A program made the translations under genes and the position numbers. Below, piece by piece: positions 61,526 through 64,000 of a stretch of 64,000 nucleotides of DNA. Source of the stretch: Ureibacillus thermophilus (GTDB lineage: Bacteria; Bacillota; Bacilli; Bacillales_A; Planococcaceae). The first letter of the stretch is position 1, and the number at the start of each line of letters is the position of its first letter. Under the pieces are notes generated by a model, which ran no database searches, was not told the DNA's origin, and saw only the letters and a list, made by a program, of their open reading frames with translations. Location of the stretch: NCBI RefSeq assembly GCF_004331915.1, contig NZ_CP036528.1, positions 592,201 through 656,200 of the forward strand, read 5' to 3'.

Positions 61526-62371
61526 GTGACCGAAATATTATCGTTTAATAATGTATCTTTTTCTTATACACCAGATAAACCGGATGCCCGCAAAGCCGTT
61601 GAAAACGTCTCATTTACAGTGAATGAAGGAGAATGGATTGCCATTGTTGGCCATAATGGTTCAGGCAAATCCACAATGGTAAAAATGATTTGCGGTCTCC
61701 TTTTCCCGCAAGAAGGAGAAATTCGTGTCTTGCGCAATGTATTAACAGAAGAAAACCTTTGGGAGATTCGCTCAAAAATCGGAATGGTGTTTCAAAATCC
61801 GGATAACCAATTTGTAGGGGCTACCGTGCAAGATGACGTAGCCTTCGCATTAGAAAATAACGGGATTCCCTATGAAGAAATGGTGGAAAGGGTTTCCTCT
61901 TCACTGAAAAAAGTTAAAATGTATGAGTTTTTAAATCATGAGCCTCACCATTTATCCGGCGGTCAAAAGCAGCGGGTAGCCATTGCCGGCGCCCTTGCAA
62001 TGCAACCGAAATTATTGATTTTAGATGAAGCTACTTCCATGCTTGATCCTCAAGGACGAGAAGAGGTTTTACATACGGTTTTGGATTTACGCAAACAAAT
62101 TGGATTAACCGTCTTATCGATTACACACGATGTTGAAGAAGCTCTTCTTGCAGACCGCATTATTTTTATGAACCAAGGGAAGAAATACGCAGAAGGTACA
62201 CCAGAAGAAATTTTCTCATTAGGGGACAAGATCATTGAATTTGGCCTAGAATTGCCTTTTGCCATGAGAATGACGACATTGCTTCAAGCAAAGGGTGTAC
62301 CACTCACAGGTAAAAATTTAACAGAAGAAGAGTTGGTGAATGATCTATGGACATCAAACTTCAACAAGTAA
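61526..62371 (+). CDS. ecfA1: energy-coupling factor transporter ATPase EcfA1
   Basis: A 281-residue ABC ATPase that, with EcfA2 and EcfT, powers several vitamin/cobalt S-components in the membrane. Walker A GHNGSGKST (about 42-50), Q-loop VFQNPDNQFVG, signature LSGGQKQRVAIAGAL, Walker B LLILDEATSMLDP, H-loop ITHD. GTG 61526 follows GGGGAGGGGAG. Overlaps ecfA2 by 25 bp. Confidence 0.95.
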   Translation: MTEILSFNNVSFSYTPDKPDARKAVENVSFTVNEGEWIAIVGHNGSGKSTMVKMICGLLFPQEGEIRVLRNVLTEENLWEIRSKIGMVFQNPDNQFVGATVQDDVAFALENNGIPYEEMVERVSSSLKKVKMYEFLNHEPHHLSGGQKQRVAIAGALAMQPKLLILDEATSMLDPQGREEVLHTVLDLRKQIGLTVLSITHDVEEALLADRIIFMNQGKKYAEGTPEEIFSLGDKIIEFGLELPFAMRMTTLLQAKGVPLTGKNLTEEELVNDLWTSNFNK

Positions 62372-63216
62372 GCTTTGCCTATTCAGTAGGTACACCTTTT
62401 GAAAAGTATGCATTATTTGACGTGAATTTGAACATCCCATCAAAAACATATCATGCCATCATTGGACATACCGGATCCGGTAAATCCACGATCCTGCAGC
62501 ACTTTAACGGTTTGCTTAAGCCAACGAAAGGTGTCGTGCAGCTAGGAGAACGGAAAATTGAAGCAGGAAAAAAGGCAAAGGAGTTAAAACCAATTCGCCA
62601 AAAGGTCGGCATTGTGTTTCAATTTCCAGAGCATCAACTGTTCGAAGAAACCGTGTTAAAAGACATTATGTTTGGCCCCATGAATTTTGGCATTTCTGAA
62701 GAGGAAGCAGAAAAGAGGGCTCGGGAATGCATAAAGTTGGTCGGTTTGCCGGAAGAAGTGCTTGAGAAGTCTCCCTTTGACTTATCTGGCGGGCAAATGA
62801 GAAGAGTAGCCATTGCTGGCGTATTAGCAATGAATCCAGAAGTCATCGTATTGGATGAACCAACGGCAGGGCTCGATCCAAGAGGCCAAAAAGAAATCAT
62901 GGATTTATTCTATCGTTTGCATAAAGAAAGAGGATTAACAACGATTCTTGTTACCCACAGCATGGAAGATGCGGCAAAATACGCAGACCAAATTTCCATT
63001 ATGCATGAAGGGCACTGTGTGCGGACAGGAACGCCTCGGGAGATTTTTGCAGACAACGAGTTTCTAAAAAAATATCGGTTGGAAGTGCCGCGCATCGTCA
63101 AATTCCAGCAGAAGATTGAAAATTTAATTGGACAATCCCTCTCTAAAGTCTGCTTAACGGAAGAAGAGTTGGCAGATGAAATTGCCCGGGTAATGAAGGA
63201 GCGTGATCAATCATGA
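62347..63216 (+). CDS. ecfA2: energy-coupling factor transporter ATPase EcfA2
   Basis: A 289-residue partner ATPase. Walker A GHTGSGKST (about 39-47), Q-loop VFQFPEHQLFE, signature LSGGQMRRVAIAGVL, Walker B VIVLDEPTAGLDP, H-loop VTHS. The FPEHQLFEETV segment is characteristic of EcfA2. ATG 62347 lies within the end of ecfA1; its stop overlaps the ecfT start, so the three are translationally coupled. Confidence 0.95.
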   Translation: MDIKLQQVSFAYSVGTPFEKYALFDVNLNIPSKTYHAIIGHTGSGKSTILQHFNGLLKPTKGVVQLGERKIEAGKKAKELKPIRQKVGIVFQFPEHQLFEETVLKDIMFGPMNFGISEEEAEKRARECIKLVGLPEEVLEKSPFDLSGGQMRRVAIAGVLAMNPEVIVLDEPTAGLDPRGQKEIMDLFYRLHKERGLTTILVTHSMEDAAKYADQISIMHEGHCVRTGTPREIFADNEFLKKYRLEVPRIVKFQQKIENLIGQSLSKVCLTEEELADEIARVMKERDQS

Positions 63217-64000
63217 TGGAGAAAATGATTTTTGGACGTTTTATCCCTGGAAATTCCTTCGTCCATCAGTTAGATCCACGTTCCAAACTGATCTTTACCT
63301 TTGTTTTTGTCATTATTGTTTTCTTGGCAAATAATGCAATTACCTATGGTTTATTATTAGCGTTTACTTTGTTTGTCATTTTAATTTCCAAAATCCGCTT
63401 ATATTTCTTAGTGAACGGATTAAAGCCGGTAATTCTGTTGATCATATTTACGTTTCTTATCCATATTCTCTTCACGAGGGAAGGAAATGTCCTATTTGAA
63501 CTTGGCTTTTTAAAAGTATATGAAGGCGGATTGCGGCAAGGATTTTTCATTTCCATCCGGTTCGTTGTTCTGATCTTTATCACAACAATCTTAACATTAA
63601 CAACTTCGCCAATTTCTATTACAGATGGACTAGAAGTCTTATTGAATCCGTTAAAAAAATTAAAATTGCCAATTCATGAGTTGGCATTGATGATGTCCAT
63701 CGCTCTCCGTTTTATTCCAACGTTGATGGATGAAACGGATAAAATTATGAAGGCGCAAATGGCAAGAGGCTCCGACCTAGGTTCAGGGCCTATAAAAGAT
63801 CGGATTAAAGCGGTTGTTCCGCTGTTGGTTCCGCTGTTTGTTAGTGCCTTTAAACGAGCTGAAGATTTGGCAACAGCAATGGAAGTTCGAGGCTATCGTG
63901 GGGGAGAAGGTAGAACTCGGTACCGCAAACTAAAATGGGATGCGAAAGATACGATTTGCATCTTTGCGCTAGTTTTCATAACGGCCCTTTTAGTATACTT
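63213..64000 (+). CDS. ecfT: energy-coupling factor transporter transmembrane protein EcfT (3' end beyond window)
   Basis: An open frame of at least 262 codons from ATG 63213 (or 63216) runs off the window. Sequence begins MMEKMIFGRFIPGNSFVHQLDPRSK; four or more membrane segments follow (about 28-44, 46-63, 69-87, 110-132). The two conserved Ala-Arg-Gly-type coupling motifs are seen as MARGSDL and MEVRGYRGG. It couples the EcfA ATPases to substrate-binding S-components encoded elsewhere. Normal length is about 265, so only the last few residues are missing. Confidence 0.93.
   Translation, partial: MMEKMIFGRFIPGNSFVHQLDPRSKLIFTFVFVIIVFLANNAITYGLLLAFTLFVILISKIRLYFLVNGLKPVILLIIFTFLIHILFTREGNVLFELGFLKVYEGGLRQGFFISIRFVVLIFITTILTLTTSPISITDGLEVLLNPLKKLKLPIHELALMMSIALRFIPTLMDETDKIMKAQMARGSDLGSGPIKDRIKAVVPLLVPLFVSAFKRAEDLATAMEVRGYRGGEGRTRYRKLKWDAKDTICIFALVFITALLVY

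Overview
The window is a low-GC Gram-positive (Bacillota, order Bacillales) chromosome segment. Evidence: the whole ctsR-to-ecfT 'ribosomal superoperon' lies in Bacillus subtilis-like order, Shine-Dalgarno (SD) sequences are strong AGGAGG types, TTG and GTG starts are common, CtsR heptad operators and a Cys T-box are present, and the protein sequences read like Bacillales orthologues. The gene set and the missing neighbours (disA, cysE, map) make me lean to the Lysinibacillus/Ureibacillus side of Bacillales (Planococcaceae/Caryophanaceae), but that placement is a guess.

Region by region. 1-4460 is an accessory stretch: the 3' tail of a group II intron, a DUF4003-like protein, an aldehyde dehydrogenase, a hotdog acyl-CoA thioesterase, and an internally deleted IS66 copy with both ends and a perfect 14-bp flanking repeat. 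4460-6800 holds hemAT (a globin-coupled oxygen sensor, minus strand) and two small membrane proteins. 6900-11600 is the CtsR regulon operon ctsR-mcsA-mcsB-clpC (protein arginine phosphorylation and proteolysis). 11670-21520 runs radA, the PIN/TRAM gene, ispD, ispF, gltX, Cys T-box, cysS, mrnC, rlmB, rae1, sigH. 21600-38600 carries rpmG, secE, nusG, rplK, rplA, rplJ, rplL, an rsmC-like methyltransferase, rpoB, rpoC, ybxF, rpsL, rpsG, fusA and tuf.

Between tuf and the S10 operon lies an 8-kb accessory insert (38.6-46.5 kb): malate synthase G, a convergent LysR regulator, and a complete BceRS-BceAB-type two-component/ABC detoxification module with a recognisable operator. 46.5-61.2 kb is the S10-spc-alpha cluster from rpsJ to rplQ with tandem promoters in front. 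61.5 kb to the end is the energy-coupling-factor transporter module ecfA1-ecfA2-ecfT, with ecfT cut by the window edge.

How it works together: the core is the translation/transcription machinery with its autogenous leader RNAs (L1-type sites, L10 leader, S10 leader, T-box). It is flanked by proteostasis genes and carries small accessory insertions. No dramatic new multi-gene system is visible. The most interesting signals are non-coding: a multi-helix candidate RNA where map normally sits (58.2-58.4 kb), a riboswitch-like attenuator between rplQ and ecfA1 (61.2-61.4 kb), and two genes (ispF, nusG) whose SD sequence appears separated from the start codon by a hairpin. All starts, helices and promoters were read by eye; no database search or folding programme was run.
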